Shown: piece by piece, positions 15,528 to 21,940 of the stretch
How positions within the stretch are numbered: the stretch's first letter is position 1
Layout: each line of letters starts with the position of its first letter
Assembly: GCA_964646575.1 (NCBI GenBank)
Contig: CAZYFT010000008.1
Coordinates: 1-25,280 of the forward strand
Direction of reading: 5' to 3'
DNA length: 25,280 nucleotides
From: GCA-016700035 sp964646575
GTDB lineage: Bacteria > Patescibacteriota > Saccharimonadia > CAILAD01 > GCA-016700035
Notes under the pieces: model-generated
The model's database searches: none
Told to the model about the DNA's origin: nothing
The model's input: only the letters and a program-made list of their open reading frames with translations
Translations under genes and position numbers: made by a program

Positions 15528-15700
15528 TTGGTACCCTTGCCAAAATACAACATTTGCCGGGCGCAGCAAATAAGGGGAGGCGCAAATGCAATTGCGCTGG
15601 TTTGTACCCATCCGCTCCGTCTACTCTAGCCGGGCGCAGCTAAAGCTCAGGTTGGTGCCCATCCTGGATTTTACGAAAGCGGGCTCACCTCCAACTCATT
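15528..15700. repeat. Three degenerate direct-repeat units with hairpins, candidate structured RNA
   Basis: The 411-nt gap 15370-15780 has no credible gene. Within it, units start at 15528 (TTGGTACCC), 15601 (TTTGTACCC) and 15652 (TTGGTGCCC). Units 1 and 2 each carry the identical 12-mer GCCGGGCGCAGC exactly 28 nt after their start (15556 and 15629); unit 3 has the related GCGGGCTCACC in the same place. Spacing is 73 then 51 nt. A perfect hairpin GCGCAA/TTGCGC (15580-15597) lies at the end of unit 1, and unit 3 can fold GGTGCCC on GGGCTCACC with a bulge. I looked for SRP RNA, RNase P RNA and tmRNA signatures on both strands and found none. Confidence 0.5.
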
Positions 15701-15780
15701 CTATCAGGCGGCTGCAGTTGCGGCCTCAACCTTCTAGGTACGAGGCTCTATATTATAAAAGCTATTTATATATAAGTCAA

Positions 15781-16332
15781 CTAGCCAATGACGGCTTCGA
15801 TTGCCGCCCATGAAGCAGGCCGATCGGCAGGAATCACGACGGTTACCTCATCGCTCGGCTGAGCTTTAAAGTAAGTAACACTAGCAAACAATACGTGATA
15901 CAGCTTTCCGCCGGCTTCTACCATATACGTGCCGTCCTGCAGAGTCACTGTTCCAATAAGCTTTTTACGCTCGATTGGCCCAATCTGCTTATAAATAAAG
16001 CTGCCATCCTCGGAAATTGTGAGTTTAAGAATATCCCCTTCAACCAATTTGGACTTAGAGGCGTAGTTAGCCGGCACTGGATAGGTCTTTTCGTTCGGGC
16101 CTACCATATTTTGTCCGTCAAATACACCCTCTATCACCTTGCCGCCGACATGAGATTCGACATCTGCTGGAGCAGAGGGTCGCGCTGAGGCTGCCGGTGC
16201 TTCTGGTAGCTCCTCGGGTTTAATGCCCATAGATTCAAGCTGCTCATGAATTCGTTTCATATTTTCTTCGGCAGCTTTTAGTTGACTAGCGAGCTGCAAG
16301 AGCTTGGCGTCGTTTTGATTATTCGTTGTCAT
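15781..16332 (-). CDS. Conserved CPR-type protein of unknown function with N-terminal coiled coil
   Basis: 183 residues, soluble. Residues 8-40 form a charged coiled coil ('LLQLASQLKAAEENMKRIHE'), then an Ala/Pro linker to about 60, then a compact beta-rich region with 'VIEGVFDGQNMVGPNEKTYPVP' cut here into 'VIEGVFDGQNMVG' and 'YPVPANYASKSKLVEGD', 'GSFIYKQIGPIERK' and 'YHVLFASVTYFKAQPSDEV', ending 'SWAAIEAVIG'. From memory, this sequence pattern recurs in many CPR genomes and has no assigned function. A good promoter lies upstream (16382-16411). No clear ribosome site precedes the ATG. It stands alone, separated from dnaX by the repeat-bearing gap. Confidence 0.8.
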   Translation of the reverse strand: MTTNNQNDAKLLQLASQLKAAEENMKRIHEQLESMGIKPEELPEAPAASARPSAPADVESHVGGKVIEGVFDGQNMVGPNEKTYPVPANYASKSKLVEGDILKLTISEDGSFIYKQIGPIERKKLIGTVTLQDGTYMVEAGGKLYHVLFASVTYFKAQPSDEVTVVIPADRPASWAAIEAVIG

Positions 16333-16381
16333 ATATTACTCACTTTTTTGATTATTTTTTATTACCCACAGATTCAGGTGG

Positions 16382-16411
16382 AGTATACCACTAGCCCAAA
16401 CATAATTACAA
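16382..16411 (-). promoter_or_regulatory. Promoter of the conserved CPR protein gene
   Basis: Minus strand TTGTAA (16411-16406), 18-nt spacer, TATACT (16387-16382). Transcription would start near 16375, about 43 nt before the ATG. It sets a left limit for any inserted element carrying the neighbouring transposase. Confidence 0.6.
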
Positions 16412-16453
16412 GTATGTGCTTTGACTATTTATCATTTTTAGGCAATTATATAC

Positions 16454-16482
16454 TTGACGTTACCATTTACCTCTGTTAGAAT
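16454..16482 (+). promoter_or_regulatory. Promoter of the transposase gene, leaderless spacing
   Basis: TTGACG (16454-16459), 17-nt spacer, TAGAAT (16477-16482). The start codon at 16489 is only 6 nt beyond the -10, where transcription should begin, and no ribosome site lies upstream, so the mRNA is probably leaderless. Confidence 0.65.
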
Positions 16483-16488
16483 GGATAT

Positions 16489-17433
16489 ATGGAGTCATTT
16501 AATCTCATCCAGTTCTATCACAAGTTCGGTACTGAGAAACAATGTCAAACCTTCCTGTATAAAGCTCGCTGGGCAGATGGCGTAACCTGTCCGAAGTGCG
16601 GTGAGATTAATGTTAAAACCTATAAGCTAGCCAGTGGGCGTATAAAGTGTGCTAGTTGCCGCAATACTTTTACCGTTCGCAGTCGCAGTGTCTTCGAAGA
16701 TAGCCCTGTACCCCTCCAGAAATGGTTTCTAGCTAGCTATCTATGTGGTAGCTACAAGAAAGGCATCTCTTCAATCCAACTAAGTAAATACATTGGTGTT
16801 ACTCAAAAGACCGCCTGGTTCATGCTCCAACGTATCCGCTACGTCTTTGAAAACGACAGCTTTGAGCTATTAAACGGTGAAGTCGAAATGGACGAAGCCT
16901 ATATTGGCGGTAAAGATAGCAACAAACACGCTCACAAGAAGCTGAAGGCTGTTACTGGAAAAGGAGCGCAAGGCTTCGGCAGTAAGAATAGCAAAGCCCC
17001 AGTTGTTGGCATGGTAGAACGTGGTGGCCAATTACACGCCATTGCCACAAAAGATACAGGCAGTAATACGCTCATGACCTTAGCTCGTAAACACATCGAT
17101 ATTGACGCCACGATTTATACAGACGAACATATGCCATACCGTACCCTGCCCAAGATTGGCTTTAAGCATGAAAGCGTTAATCACGGTGTTAAGGAATTTG
17201 TGAATGGTATGGCCAGCACTAACACAGCTGAATCGTTTTGGTCACACTTGAAACGAGGCATTAACGGTATTTACCACCATGTTAGTGCTAAGCATCTGCA
17301 ACGATACTGTGATGAATACAGCTACCGTTGGAATACTCGTGAGCTAACTGACGGCGAACGTTTTGAAGACTGGTTTAACCACCTAAACGGCAAGCGATTA
17401 ACCTACAACCATCTCGTTAGCAAGAAGTCCTAA
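16489..17433 (+). CDS. IS1595-family (ISXO2-like) transposase
   Basis: 314 residues, full length. The N-terminal zinc ribbon has Cys34, Cys37, Cys54 and Cys57 ('CPKCGE', 'CASCRNTFTV'), followed by a helix-turn-helix region ('GISSIQLSKYIGVTQKTAW'). The catalytic domain has 'EMDEAYIGGK' (Asp135), 'YTDEH' (Asp212) and 'MASTNTAESFWSHLKRGING' (Asn245, Glu248, Lys255), the family set; then 'HLQRYCDEYSYRWNTR'. The frame is intact, so the enzyme could be active. I could not find a pair of terminal inverted repeats. CTTACCCACCGACACCC at 17435-17451, two bases after the stop, looks like an element end, but its complement is not found on the left. A related direct (not inverted) TTACCCACAGA occurs at 16363. 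Confidence 0.95.
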   Translation: MESFNLIQFYHKFGTEKQCQTFLYKARWADGVTCPKCGEINVKTYKLASGRIKCASCRNTFTVRSRSVFEDSPVPLQKWFLASYLCGSYKKGISSIQLSKYIGVTQKTAWFMLQRIRYVFENDSFELLNGEVEMDEAYIGGKDSNKHAHKKLKAVTGKGAQGFGSKNSKAPVVGMVERGGQLHAIATKDTGSNTLMTLARKHIDIDATIYTDEHMPYRTLPKIGFKHESVNHGVKEFVNGMASTNTAESFWSHLKRGINGIYHHVSAKHLQRYCDEYSYRWNTRELTDGERFEDWFNHLNGKRLTYNHLVSKKS

Positions 17434-17648
17434 ACTTACCCACCGACACCCAATTTATCTTTCTCGAACTGCACCTATATATTTCTCCTTTCTTTTCTCC
17501 CCCTCTTTCTATATAAATATAGAGGAGAACAGATAAATAGAATGATGTAGGATTATAAGCAGATGGATAAGTGTAAGTTTTGTGAGTTGTATTGTTTGTG
17601 GTGTCAGTGGGATTGATGGTGATTTAGTGAGTGTTGGCAAGTAGTTAT
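17434..17648. other. Gap between transposase and replication-relaxation-like gene
   Basis: It holds the end-like sequence at 17435-17451, a 29-nt pure pyrimidine run (17482-17510), a hairpin CTATAT/ATATAG just after it, and a possible 17-codon Cys-rich reading frame (17563-17616). Base composition is strongly skewed. No clear promoter for the next gene was found. Confidence 0.45.
17563..17616 (+). CDS. Possible 17-residue CxxC-CxxC micropeptide
   Basis: ATG 17563 to TGA 17614-17616 encodes MDKCKFCELYCLWCQWD. Cysteines 4, 7, 11 and 14 make two CxxC pairs three residues apart, a possible metal-binding knuckle. No ribosome site is visible; TATAAG ends 3 nt before the ATG. It could be chance or the remnant of a zinc-ribbon gene. 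Low confidence. Confidence 0.2.
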   Translation: MDKCKFCELYCLWCQWD

Positions 17649-18476
17649 ATGAATGAAGTTAAGTATCGTAGACCATTGAATAAGCAGCAGGTTAGAACTC
17701 TACATTTACTGTATTGGTATCGATTTTGCACCAGTAAACAGCTCGCTAGATCATTTGATAAGGCCAGTTCTAAAGCCATCCAAAACAAACTGCAGATACT
17801 GGAAGCCCAAGAACTTATTGGCAAACGCTACGACAAGTCCTACAAGTTAGCCGGTAGATCGGCTGAATATTTCATCACCCCGAAAGGCGCACGGGCATTG
17901 GAAAAAGCCAATGCCGACTCAACGAACGCCTGGGCAACCAAGAGCCTGTACAAGAACAAAACTGTCTCGGATGACTTCCTCAAGCACTGCATTGCTGTAA
18001 CCGGAATAGCCCAGAGGCTCCGAGCTATATACGGCGATAGCAAGAAGCTCCATATACTCCCGAAAAGCTATATGGCACAACTTGACTACTATCCAAGATG
18101 GACACCTGACCTACATCTTGAGATACCTGGCAAGGGTGAGACACCAACCAAACACTACTTTGTGGATATCTGGGACGGCACTAAGCCATTCTTTGTAAGC
18201 GTAAGGAAGACCAGAAACTATGCCAACTTTAAGGAAAGCGGAGAGTGGCGAGAGGACGAACCATACCCAGCAATACTGGCTATTTGCGAGGATGAACGAA
18301 CCCAGAAGAAGCTGAATCAACAAATGAAACGAATTCTTGACGAAGCATGGGATGATGAGTTGGTGTTTGCTACGACGACCAGATTGAAAGTCGAGGAAGC
18401 AGCAAGAGCAAGCGAAAAGATCTGGTATCAAGTTGAAGAAGATGAATCTGTTGCACTTAGCATTTTACTAAAATGA
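17649..18476 (+). CDS. Replication-relaxation-like winged-helix protein
   Basis: 275 residues from ATG 17649 (an in-frame GTG at 17631 would add six; neither has a ribosome site). Residues about 10-85 look like a winged helix ('LNKQQVRTLHLLYWYRF', 'SKQLARSF', 'KLQILEAQELIGKR', 'EYFITPKGARAL'). The rest resembles the C-terminal part of replication-relaxation family proteins, with 'WTPDLHLEI' followed by 'KHYFVDIWDGTKPFFVSVRKTRNY', a beta-strand/acidic/basic order recalling PD-(D/E)xK-type folds. Such proteins occur on plasmids and integrative elements and are thought to act in replication initiation or relaxation. Its position behind an IS1595 transposase suggests an integrated element remnant. 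The family assignment is from motif shape only. Confidence 0.6.
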   Translation: MNEVKYRRPLNKQQVRTLHLLYWYRFCTSKQLARSFDKASSKAIQNKLQILEAQELIGKRYDKSYKLAGRSAEYFITPKGARALEKANADSTNAWATKSLYKNKTVSDDFLKHCIAVTGIAQRLRAIYGDSKKLHILPKSYMAQLDYYPRWTPDLHLEIPGKGETPTKHYFVDIWDGTKPFFVSVRKTRNYANFKESGEWREDEPYPAILAICEDERTQKKLNQQMKRILDEAWDDELVFATTTRLKVEEAARASEKIWYQVEEDESVALSILLK

Positions 18477-18482
18477 CAAATC

Positions 18483-18508
18483 ACCTTGTCGCATAGCGGC
18501 AAGGTTTT
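18483..18508 (+). terminator. Intrinsic terminator between convergent genes
   Basis: ACCTTGTCGC (18483-18492) pairs with GCGGCAAGGT (18496-18505) with one T-G wobble and loop ATA, followed by TTTG. It serves the plus-strand gene ending at 18476 and may also slow minus-strand transcription from the transporter ending at 18517. Confidence 0.75.
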
Positions 18509-18516
18509 GTCTTAGT

Positions 18517-19398
18517 CTACTTCTTAGCTAGTGCCAAAGATATTATTCCTGCGAGCGCAAAAAGCATACCGAGTATCAACCGTTGGTAATGCTTCTTTGC
18601 TGATATTTCTTTGAAGTAAAAGATGCCTATGCCAATAGTCCAGACGGTGTTGAGTTGGATAACGGTAAATGCGATAGATGCTGGCAGGTGCCGGTAAGAC
18701 TGTAGCTGAAAAAAGCTTGCACCCATATATAACAAACCAGCTCCAAGGGCTAGACGTATATCGGGCCTAGAAAGTTGCAGCCGTGGTAATTTCTTGCCAG
18801 TGGCAAGGATGTAAGTACCAATACTGGCTGCTATTGAAAAACTCCAGACCAACTGCTGAGTGTAGACACCCGTATGCGTAGTGACGTACTTCTGTATGAC
18901 AGCGACCGTTCCAAATCCGAGACCAGCCAACACAGCAAGGTACGCTCCAGCACGATGTGTTTTAGCTTCCTCTTTTGAGCTTGATATCGTGAAGCAAATA
19001 GCCGACACAAACACTGCCAATCCAGCAAGTAGTACAAATGCTGGGTTGGTTGTTTTCCATTCAGATAATATTAAGAGACTCAATATTGCTGCAACTGGGC
19101 CTTGCAGGTTTTTCCATTGATTTGAACGCGATAGTCCGATTGAATCTATTGCTTTCACAAAGGTTACAAACGCTGCTGCCCAGATTGCGCCAGCCAAGAC
19201 CGACAGCAAAAGTACTGGCGATGCTTTTTCGTGAAACTTTAAGAGTGGTTGCGCCAAGTAAAGTACCGCCGACCCGACAAAGAAGCCAGATGCCATAAGA
19301 AAGCTGAAATCAAGTGGCTTTAGTTTGGATAACTTTCTAGGGACTACATAAAAGCTGTAGAACAAAGAGCTAATTATGGCGAGTATATAACCAAGCAT
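18517..19398 (-). CDS. DMT-superfamily transporter (EamA/GRP sugar-uptake-like)
   Basis: 293 residues with ten hydrophobic helices in two repeats of five, the drug/metabolite transporter layout. 'IGLSRSNQWKNLQGPVAAIL' in the fourth helix and 'ASIAFTVIQLNTVWTIGIGI' in the ninth recall the glucose/rhamnose porter branch. The cargo could be a sugar or another small metabolite and cannot be settled here. The ATG lacks a ribosome site and lies 9 nt after a TAGAAT box (minus strand, 19413-19408), so translation may be leaderless. It diverges from the PadR-controlled operon across about 100 nt. Confidence 0.85.
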   Translation of the reverse strand: MLGYILAIISSLFYSFYVVPRKLSKLKPLDFSFLMASGFFVGSAVLYLAQPLLKFHEKASPVLLLSVLAGAIWAAAFVTFVKAIDSIGLSRSNQWKNLQGPVAAILSLLILSEWKTTNPAFVLLAGLAVFVSAICFTISSSKEEAKTHRAGAYLAVLAGLGFGTVAVIQKYVTTHTGVYTQQLVWSFSIAASIGTYILATGKKLPRLQLSRPDIRLALGAGLLYMGASFFQLQSYRHLPASIAFTVIQLNTVWTIGIGIFYFKEISAKKHYQRLILGMLFALAGIISLALAKK

Positions 19399-19442
19399 AT
19401 CGTAACTATTCTACACCAATCTACCCCATACGTATTGTTATA

Positions 19443-19472
19443 TTGACAAAGGTACTGTACCTATGGTACAAT
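19443..19472 (+). promoter_or_regulatory. Promoter with built-in operator for the membrane protein-PadR operon
   Basis: TTGACA (19443-19448), 18-nt spacer, TACAAT (19467-19472). The spacer and -10 contain overlapping palindromes: GGTACTGTACC (19451-19461) and the perfect inverted repeat TGTACC-TAT-GGTACA (19456-19470). A dimeric repressor here would block RNA polymerase. The regulator is most likely the PadR-like protein encoded second in the operon (inference). Confidence 0.75.
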
Positions 19473-19501
19473 GCCTGCAATAACATAAGGAGTTATCCAA
19501 A

Positions 19502-19951
19502 GTGAGTAAATCAATCGATCAAGCCCAAGCTGCTAAAAGCTCTCTGCTTCGTCACGTAATTGTACTATTAGTGTCTTGTACGCTGCTTCAGGTAATTATT
19601 GCTGTTCGTGGAAACCACATTGATCTAGTTTCACAGTTACTGCTAGCTTGTGTTGCCTTGTATTACGCTTGGTATCACATCACGGCTAAGGATCTGCTTA
19701 GTAAAGTACGTTTTGGGCGACTCGTAGCCCACTTGTGTGGCTTTCTTATCGTAAACCTAAGCTACCATGCTCACGCCTTTATTCTTTACGTTTCAAACAA
19801 CCCAGCTATTCGTGGAACAGCAGATTTTTCGATTGATTCTGGTTGGTTTGGCGTATTGTTTGGTATGACCACCTTCTGGGGTATTGGTCTGCTTATCCAT
19901 ATGATCGCTTCTATTGCCAACCGTGGTTTTGAAGAACTGCCAAGGGGTTAG
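19502..19951 (+). CDS. Four-helix membrane protein of unknown function, first gene of PadR operon
   Basis: 149 residues from a GTG start at 19502 with AAGGAG (19487-19492) 9 nt upstream. Four hydrophobic helices (about 18-35, 43-58, 72-97, 110-136) alternate with short loops. Conserved-looking polar residues within or next to helices include His39, His59, His76, and the 'SYHAHAF' cluster near 87-93. The short N-terminus is soluble. I recognise no family. Membrane proteins encoded with a PadR regulator are often efflux or stress-sensing components, so this may respond to membrane-active compounds; that is inference from context. The next gene starts 2 nt after its stop. Confidence 0.75.
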   Translation: MSKSIDQAQAAKSSLLRHVIVLLVSCTLLQVIIAVRGNHIDLVSQLLLACVALYYAWYHITAKDLLSKVRFGRLVAHLCGFLIVNLSYHAHAFILYVSNNPAIRGTADFSIDSGWFGVLFGMTTFWGIGLLIHMIASIANRGFEELPRG

Positions 19952-19953
19952 TC

Positions 19954-20295
19954 ATGTCGGTAAATCAAGAACTTGTGGACGAACAAGCCTATTCGTGGAC
20001 GGAAATGCACAAGAAGAGTGCGCTGTCCTATCTCGTATTAGCTGCGCTACAAAAACAACCCATGTGGTCTAAAGAGCTGGAAAAGTATATAACAAATACA
20101 ACTGGCTGGAGTATTAGTGAACGTGCCCTCTATAGAGTACTAAATCGTATGCACAAACAAGGCAGCATTGAGTTTACTGCTGAGTCTGCTGAACGTACAG
20201 GCGCAGATCGGAAAGTCTATGCTATATCCCACGAAGGCAAGTCACTATTTGCCGCAATGCAGAACGAGTTGCGATATCTAAGTGCAGTTGGCTAA
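19954..20295 (+). CDS. PadR-family transcriptional regulator
   Basis: 113 residues with a PadR-like winged helix: 'ALSYLVLAALQKQPMWSKEL' (helix 1-2), 'GWSISERALYRVLNRMHKQG' (recognition helix) and wing 'ADRKVYAISHEGKSLFAAM'. The usual long C-terminal dimerisation part is very short, as in PadR subfamily 2 proteins. AAGGGG lies 6 nt before the ATG. It is cotranscribed with the membrane protein and probably represses their common promoter through the palindrome at 19456-19470, being relieved by a small-molecule ligand. The ligand cannot be inferred. Confidence 0.85.
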   Translation: MSVNQELVDEQAYSWTEMHKKSALSYLVLAALQKQPMWSKELEKYITNTTGWSISERALYRVLNRMHKQGSIEFTAESAERTGADRKVYAISHEGKSLFAAMQNELRYLSAVG

Positions 20296-20429
20296 TCTAC
20301 TCGCACAAAGCAACACTAATCCACAACGATTACTGGCGCTGATAGATTCATTGAACATTCTGGGATTAACTCATCATATATGGCTTGCTTGAAGAATGGC
20401 TCAACGTGCTGATTTCTTGAGAGGTGCGC

Positions 20430-20435
20430 TATAAT
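20430..20435 (+). promoter_or_regulatory. -10 box TATAAT, leaderless spacing
   Basis: A perfect TATAAT with a weak -35. The ATG at 20444 lies 8 nt beyond it, at the expected transcription start, and has no ribosome site. The preceding gap from 20296 shows nothing else. Confidence 0.5.
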
Positions 20436-20443
20436 CAGATTTG

Positions 20444-20656
20444 ATGTCTAACAATAAGCCAACGAAAAAAGAAATTGAAGCACTCGAAGCTCAAATAAAA
20501 AGCGACCAAGAAAAGCCAGTGCGAGAAAATGAACGACGGGTGAGAATTGGTGAGAATCTTGAAAATGCTGTCAAAAAAATGTCAAAGACTCAACCAATTA
20601 GTAACAAAGACTTGGCAAAGTGGGCTAAGAGACAACGAGACACTGACCGGGAGTAG
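20444..20656 (+). CDS. Small highly charged protein of unknown function
   Basis: 70 residues from ATG 20444; the frame can also start at TTG 20441. About half the residues are Lys, Arg, Glu, Asp, Asn or Gln, and the N-terminal part ('KKEIEALEAQIKSDQEK') should form a helix or coiled coil. No cysteines or membrane segments. No family recognised. The -10 box just upstream and clean frame support it being real, though it has no neighbour in the same operon. Confidence 0.5.
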   Translation: MSNNKPTKKEIEALEAQIKSDQEKPVRENERRVRIGENLENAVKKMSKTQPISNKDLAKWAKRQRDTDRE

Positions 20657-20716
20657 GTCTTACAAAAAAGATCTTCTGGGATTTGGTAACGCCAAGTATA
20701 TAATTGCCCATTTTTA

Positions 20717-20725
20717 TGTTACAAT
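20717..20725 (+). promoter_or_regulatory. Extended -10 promoter of the sugar transferase gene
   Basis: TGTTACAAT forms a TGn-TACAAT extended -10 with no matching -35, as expected for this promoter type. The predicted start near 20732 leaves a roughly 39-nt leader ending in AGGAG (20762-20766). Confidence 0.5.
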
Positions 20726-20770
20726 ATACCTTCTCGTACCTTCCATTGCTACTCAACCCCCAGGAGTACC

Positions 20771-21388
20771 ATGAACCGCTGGCAATGCGCCATTACCTGG
20801 CTCATCACCATCATGCTCACGCCGCTGATCCTCGTGATCATCTTCATCTGTGCTGTGCTCATCGTCCTGATCAACGGTTACGCACCATTTTTCCGGCAGG
20901 AGCGCATCGGCAAAAATGGACAACCCTTCATCTGCTACAAGCTGCAGACGATGCGGCCATTGCGCGAAGGTGAAGAGTACCTCAACCCCGAGCACAACGC
21001 CCGCCGCTCCAACTGGCTTGGCAATTTCCTGCGGGATCACGGTCTGGATGAACTCCCGCAGCTCCTCAATATCTACCTCGGCGAAATGGCCCTGATTGGA
21101 CCTCGTCCGCTGATGCAGAAGAACATCGACATGATTCGTGGCAAGAACGACGAATGTGTCGCAGTTGTGAACTGCTGGCTCCAGCATCGGTCACCCTTGC
21201 TGCCAGGTATCACCGGTTGGCACCAAGTCAACTCCAGCGGCCCAGGCATCATGCACTTCGACTTCGCCTACGTCGACGGCTTGCCTTGGCGCAAGTTCTG
21301 GATCATCCTCTGGCGCTCGCTGTGGGTCATTCCCGCCAGCAAAGAGCAGCTTCCTGGCCACACGGCCACCTCCTCAGTCTTCTCGTAA
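20771..21388 (+). CDS. Monotopic polyprenyl-phosphate sugar-phosphate transferase (PglC/WcaJ-like)
   Basis: 205 residues, the size of minimal small phosphoglycosyl transferases. These start glycan assembly by moving a sugar-phosphate from a UDP-sugar to undecaprenyl phosphate at the inner membrane face. A single N-terminal hydrophobic re-entrant segment (about 8-35) is followed by 'FFRQERIGKNGQPFICYKL', then 'RDHGLDELPQLLNIYLGEM' with the catalytic Asp93-Glu94 pair, 'IGPRPL' and 'PGITGWHQVN'. The usual Lys-x-Arg-Thr-Met reads Lys-Leu-Gln-Thr-Met, a substitution of the conserved Arg. AGGAG lies 4 nt before the ATG. It could supply the lipid-linked primer for surface polysaccharide built by the GT/LicD protein. 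Codons are GC-richer than those of the preceding genes. Confidence 0.9.
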   Translation: MNRWQCAITWLITIMLTPLILVIIFICAVLIVLINGYAPFFRQERIGKNGQPFICYKLQTMRPLREGEEYLNPEHNARRSNWLGNFLRDHGLDELPQLLNIYLGEMALIGPRPLMQKNIDMIRGKNDECVAVVNCWLQHRSPLLPGITGWHQVNSSGPGIMHFDFAYVDGLPWRKFWIILWRSLWVIPASKEQLPGHTATSSVFS

Positions 21389-21402
21389 GGCTGAGGTTTT
21401 TT
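21372..21402 (+). terminator. First terminator after the sugar transferase gene
   Basis: CCTCAG (21372-21377)/CTGAGG (21391-21396) followed by six T. The left arm lies inside the last codons, and the 13-nt loop contains the stop codon. Confidence 0.6.
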
Positions 21403-21409
21403 CTTACCA

Positions 21410-21439
21410 AAAAAACCACCTCGTATGAGGTGGTTTTTT
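21410..21439. terminator. Bidirectional terminator between sugar transferase and rplL
   Basis: A perfect 13-bp stem AAAAAACCACCTC/GAGGTGGTTTTTT with loop GTAT. T runs on both strands let it end the plus-strand sugar transferase gene and the minus-strand rplJ-rplL operon, whose last stop is at 21470. Confidence 0.93.
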
Positions 21440-21469
21440 GAACTTTTAGGCTACGCCTAGCACAAGAAC

Positions 21470-21916
21470 TTATTGAAGTTCGATGGTTGCGCCAGCAGCT
21501 TCGAGCTTAGACTTAGCTTCTTCGGCTTCTTCCTTTGGTGCGTTTTCTTTCACCATAGTAGGAGCGCCGTCAACGACAGCCTTTGATTCTGCAAGGCCAA
21601 GTCCGGTAATTTCACGAACAGCCTTAATGACGTCAATCTTCTTTTCACCAGCAGACTGAAGGAAGATATTGTACTGACTCTTCTCTTCGGCAGCTTCAGC
21701 AGCTTCGCCAGCAGGAGCAGCAACACCAGCTACTGCAACTGGAGCAGCAGCAGATACGCCGTAGTGGTCTTCAAGGGTAGTTACGAACTCGGAAAGATCG
21801 AGTACGCTCATTTTATCGAGTTCAGCAACAAGTTTTGCAAACTTTTCTGGAACTTCTTTCTTTTCTTCTTTTTCAGCAGCTGCTTCAACAGCTTCGTTCT
21901 TGGTCTCTTCGGCCAT
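21470..21916 (-). CDS. rplL: 50S ribosomal protein L7/L12
   Basis: 148 residues, longer than the usual 120-130 because of about 22 extra Glu/Lys-rich residues at the start. The N-terminal dimerisation domain ('LVAELDKMSVLDLSEFVTTLEDHYGV' in two parts) is followed by an Ala/Gly hinge (about 58-76) and the factor-binding C-terminal domain ('KKIDVIKAVREITGLGLAE', 'SKAVVDGAPTMVKE'). Multiple copies form the stalk that recruits translation GTPases. AAGGAG lies 6 nt before the ATG; rplJ ends 24 nt upstream. Confidence 0.97.
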   Translation of the reverse strand: MAEETKNEAVEAAAEKEEKKEVPEKFAKLVAELDKMSVLDLSEFVTTLEDHYGVSAAAPVAVAGVAAPAGEAAEAAEEKSQYNIFLQSAGEKKIDVIKAVREITGLGLAESKAVVDGAPTMVKENAPKEEAEEAKSKLEAAGATIELQ

Positions 21917-21940
21917 GATTTTCTCCTTAATTAGAAGTGC

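Noticed and set aside
15370..15780. SRP RNA, RNase P RNA or tmRNA gene, expected near dnaX-recR in some bacteria
   Set aside because: No GGAAGGAAGCAGC-type, GAGGAAAGTCC-type or tmRNA end motifs on either strand.
15586..15813. Plus-strand 75-codon frame with repeated 'VPI...RAQ' words
   Set aside because: The repeats are in different frames (spacing 73 then 51 nt), there is no ribosome site, and the frame runs into the end of the opposite gene. The repetition is at DNA level.
20753..21187. 144-codon frame antisense to the sugar transferase
   Set aside because: His/Asp-rich shadow of a recognised enzyme.
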